Source: Enterococcus caccae ATCC BAA-1240
Lineage (GTDB): Bacteria; Bacillota; Bacilli; Lactobacillales; Enterococcaceae
Direction: 5' to 3'
DNA: 64,000 bases
Assembly (NCBI RefSeq): GCF_000407145.1
Contig: NZ_KE136473.1
Coordinates: 124,001 to 188,000 of the forward strand
In this document: one piece after another, positions 61,523-64,000 of the stretch
How the letters are laid out: every line of letters starts with the position of its first letter
Numbering within the stretch: the stretch's first letter is position 1
Notes under the pieces: generated by a model
Database searches by the model: none
Seen by the model: only the letters and a program-made list of their open reading frames with translations
Told to the model about the DNA's origin: nothing
Position numbers and translations under genes: made by a program

Positions 61523-64000
61523 GTGAAAAAGCTAAAAATGACTAAAAAGAAATGGGCAATACTGGGAGGATGGCTTGCGATTGTCGCCTTTATTTATCTT
61601 TATTTATTTAATCATGGCAAAGCGAGTGGAAGTAATCCGTCATTTGGGATCAATGTCCAATTTTTAGTTGGCTGGATAACGAAAATCATTCTCGTATTGG
61701 CAATCTCTTTAGTCGCCTATTCTATCTATAGAATTGTCAAAATTCGCAAAACAAGGAAGATTTTGTATGCTCTATCCTGTTTATTGTTAGTTGTGCTAGT
61801 TATTTTCAATGTAGCAGTGAATCAATATGCAATGATTATCAATACTTATTTTTCCGCTTCACAAATCAATCAATCGGAAGTAAAGAAAACGAAAGAACAA
61901 GCCATGGCTTTAACTGAAAAAGTGGCAGGAGAAGGCTCTGTTCTTTTAGAAAACAAAAACGAAGTATTACCCTTACAAGGAAAAAATATAAACATATTTG
62001 GCTATGCATCTAGAAATGTTGTTTATGGCGGAACTGGTTCTGGCGGCGGTAAAGAAGATAACAATATCGATCTACAAAAAGGACTAGAAAATGCTGGCTT
62101 CAAAGTAAACGATCAACTAACAAAATTCTACGATGAGCGATATGTTCCTAGAGAAAAAATCAATATTCATAAATTAGTCGGTGGTGATTTCAATATTCAT
62201 GAGCCAAAAGTGAGTGAATACAGTGAATCATTAATGACATCAGCAAAAGAATTTAGCGATACAGCCTTAGTCGTTTTTTCTAGAAATAGCGGTGAAGGTG
62301 CTGATATTACAAATGAAATGAAAGATTACACGGGCGGAACAAAAGGGAAACATTATCTAGAACTTTCAGAGGATGAATCAGCTACCCTTGATTTAGCGAA
62401 AGAAAATTTTGATAAAGTTGTCGTGATTCTAAACTCATCATTCCCGATGGAACTTGGCTTTTTAGAAGATGAAAAAGTTGACGCTGCCCTTTGGATCGGC
62501 GGTCCTGGTTCAACTGGGTTTAATGCAGTAGGCGAAATTCTATCTGGAGAGATCAATCCATCTGGCCGATTAGTCGACACATATGCGTATGATGAAACAA
62601 GCGCACCTTCTTTTAATAACATTGGAGAATTTCCATATTCTAATTCAGAATTTGATTACGAAAAAAATACTTGGCATTATAAATATGTAGACTATGCCGA
62701 ATCTATCTATGTAGGCTATCGTTATTATGAAACACGTTACATCAACAATGAGACTGGAAAAATGGACGAAGCAGCTTATGAAAAAGCAGTCCAATATCCA
62801 TTTGGCTATGGTTTATCCTATACAGATTTCAAACAGGAAATCTCAGATTTTAAAGTAGATGGTAAGGAAATCAACATGTCGGTCAAGGTGACCAATACAG
62901 GGAAACATTCAGGAAAAGATGTCGTACAATTATATTACACGCCGCCTTACACGATTGGTGGACTTGAAAAATCCCATGTTGTATTATCTGGATTTGCCAA
63001 AACGAAGGAATTAGCCCCAAATGAGACAGAAGAAGTCAACCTTTCTTTTGATGTAGAAGATATGGCTAGCTATGATGAAACACAGCATAAAGCTTATGTT
63101 CTTGAAAAAGGAACGTACAACATTAATTTAATGAACAATGCGCATGATATTATTGATTCAAAAAATTATGAAGTAGCAAAAGATGTTATCTTTAATAAAG
63201 AAAACAAGCGTGAAAGCGATCAACGTTCCGCAACGAATCAATTTGAGGATGCCAAAGGTGATGTCCAATATGTATCGCGTTGGGATTGGGAAGGCACGAT
63301 GCCTAAAGAAATGGCAAAACCAAAAACGGCTTCTAAAGAATTATTAAAAGCGTTGAAAGATCAAAGCGTAAAAGAAGGAAAAGCGGATCCAATCAAATTT
63401 AAAAAATACGGGTTAGAACTATACGATTTAAAAGGTGTTGATTATAATGATCCAAAATGGGATCAGTTACTAGAACAATTATCTGTAAAAGATATGGAGA
63501 ACCTAATCACGTATGGCGGTTTCCAAACACCAGCTATTAATTCGGTGAAAAAACCAGCTACGATCGACGCAGATGGACCTGCCGGAATCAATCATTTAGT
63601 AAGTCAAGCGCATGGTAATCAATATACTAGTGAAGTAGTTGTGGCTTCTACTTGGAATACAAAATTAGTAGAGGAAATGGGTGAAAGTCTTGGCAAGGAA
63701 GCAAAAGCTTCCAATATTACCGGTTTATATTTACCTGGTGTAAATATCCATCGTTCTCCGTTTGGCGGGCGAAATTTTGAGTATTACTCAGAAGATGCAT
63801 TATTATCTGGAAAAATAGGCTCTAGCTTGTCAAAAGGAGCGATGAATCAAGGTAGTTATGTCTTTATGAAACATTTTGCGATGTATGATCAAGAAACCAG
63901 AAGATATGAATTCCCAACAGGGGCTGCGACTTGGTCGACAGAACAGGCGATGAGAGAAGTGTTTTTAAAACCATTTGAAATTGCCGTGAAAGATTCAGGA
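61523..64000 (+). CDS. membrane-anchored glycoside hydrolase family 3 protein with permuted domains (3' end beyond window)
   Basis: GTG 61523 follows GGAGGAAAAGAT; the frame is open to the window edge (826 codons seen). Two hydrophobic segments (about 12-28 and 50-95) anchor it in the membrane. Then comes a GH3 C-terminal (alpha/beta sandwich) domain with LLENKNEVLPLQGKNINIFG and LWIGGPGSTGFNAVGEILSG, a fibronectin-III-like domain (YPFGYGLSYTDF, VKVTNTGKHSGKDVVQLYY), and only afterwards the GH3 N-terminal TIM barrel (DADGPAGINH, LYLPGVNIHRSPFGGRNFEYYSED, FMKHFAMYDQE). This order is the reverse of classical beta-glucosidases. The nucleophile Asp should lie beyond the edge. Confidence 0.9.
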   Translation, partial: MKKLKMTKKKWAILGGWLAIVAFIYLYLFNHGKASGSNPSFGINVQFLVGWITKIILVLAISLVAYSIYRIVKIRKTRKILYALSCLLLVVLVIFNVAVNQYAMIINTYFSASQINQSEVKKTKEQAMALTEKVAGEGSVLLENKNEVLPLQGKNINIFGYASRNVVYGGTGSGGGKEDNNIDLQKGLENAGFKVNDQLTKFYDERYVPREKINIHKLVGGDFNIHEPKVSEYSESLMTSAKEFSDTALVVFSRNSGEGADITNEMKDYTGGTKGKHYLELSEDESATLDLAKENFDKVVVILNSSFPMELGFLEDEKVDAALWIGGPGSTGFNAVGEILSGEINPSGRLVDTYAYDETSAPSFNNIGEFPYSNSEFDYEKNTWHYKYVDYAESIYVGYRYYETRYINNETGKMDEAAYEKAVQYPFGYGLSYTDFKQEISDFKVDGKEINMSVKVTNTGKHSGKDVVQLYYTPPYTIGGLEKSHVVLSGFAKTKELAPNETEEVNLSFDVEDMASYDETQHKAYVLEKGTYNINLMNNAHDIIDSKNYEVAKDVIFNKENKRESDQRSATNQFEDAKGDVQYVSRWDWEGTMPKEMAKPKTASKELLKALKDQSVKEGKADPIKFKKYGLELYDLKGVDYNDPKWDQLLEQLSVKDMENLITYGGFQTPAINSVKKPATIDADGPAGINHLVSQAHGNQYTSEVVVASTWNTKLVEEMGESLGKEAKASNITGLYLPGVNIHRSPFGGRNFEYYSEDALLSGKIGSSLSKGAMNQGSYVFMKHFAMYDQETRRYEFPTGAATWSTEQAMREVFLKPFEIAVKDSG

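Overview
The window is a low-GC, gene-dense Firmicutes chromosome segment that looks enterococcal. The evidence is an overlapping mevalonate operon (mvaK1-mvaD-mvaK2-fni), a bifunctional AdhE with Rex-like and cre-like promoter sites, a fused GlnP-type transporter, an oppABCDF oligopeptide system, Kup, metE-metF behind a MET-box palindrome, and infC-rpmI-rplT behind an L20-type leader. I assign the genus by inference and do not call a species. No rRNA, tRNA, CRISPR array, prophage or complete insertion sequence was seen.

Layout. 1-763: queA 3' end and an Spx paralogue. 1.2-3.7 kb: MerR regulator, GNAT and alpha/beta hydrolase, from a promoter with the 19-bp spacer typical of MerR targets. 3.9-7.8 kb: a minimal class II lanthipeptide locus with one LanM, a 57-codon single-Cys precursor missed by ordinary gene-length cut-offs, and a divergent HTH/membrane protein pair. 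7.9-8.3 kb: an orphan reverse-strand unit with promoter, cre, ribosome site and terminator but only a decayed reading frame. 8.5-15.1 kb: ion transport (P-type ATPase, Kup behind a yybP-ykoY-type riboswitch, CNNM/CorC-type protein). 15.3-20.8 kb: lipoprotein remnant, 2-hydroxyacid dehydrogenase, queH, metE-metF. 21.2-29.5 kb: a surface/biofilm-matrix operon with a SipW-like signal peptidase, several SipW-type secreted proteins, a sortase-type protein, a DUF5057-like protein, and a membrane-anchored protein with an inactivated serine-resolvase domain. 29.6-41.6 kb: aminotransferase, amino-acid ABC transporter, Fe-ADH family enzyme, tgt-yajC, ComN-like protein, adhE, GNAT, map, VOC protein. 42-47.6 kb: the mevalonate operon led by a TctA-type permease. 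47.8-56.2 kb: pentapeptide protein, FUSC-type membrane protein, oppABCDF. 56.3-58.1 kb: tandem structured repeats, a TnpB homologue that has lost catalytic residues, and a candidate guide-RNA tail. 58.1-64 kb: two Cof-type HAD phosphatases, infC-rpmI-rplT, and a membrane-anchored GH3 glycosidase with permuted domains that runs off the window.

The most interesting content is as follows. (1) A nuclease-dead TnpB-like protein (TldR type) sits directly downstream of oppF. Its RuvC residues are T186/E280/E355 in place of D/E/D, and it has a candidate guide-RNA region. A related repeat occurs on both sides of the opp operon. (2) The lanthipeptide precursor has one cysteine, and its last eight residues, WSRIICLP, follow a Gly-Gly and could form one small ring. 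(3) The SipW matrix operon ends in a dead-resolvase/HTH/transmembrane protein. (4) A manganese-type riboswitch lies ahead of a potassium transporter. (5) A TctA-like carboxylate permease is embedded in the mevalonate operon.
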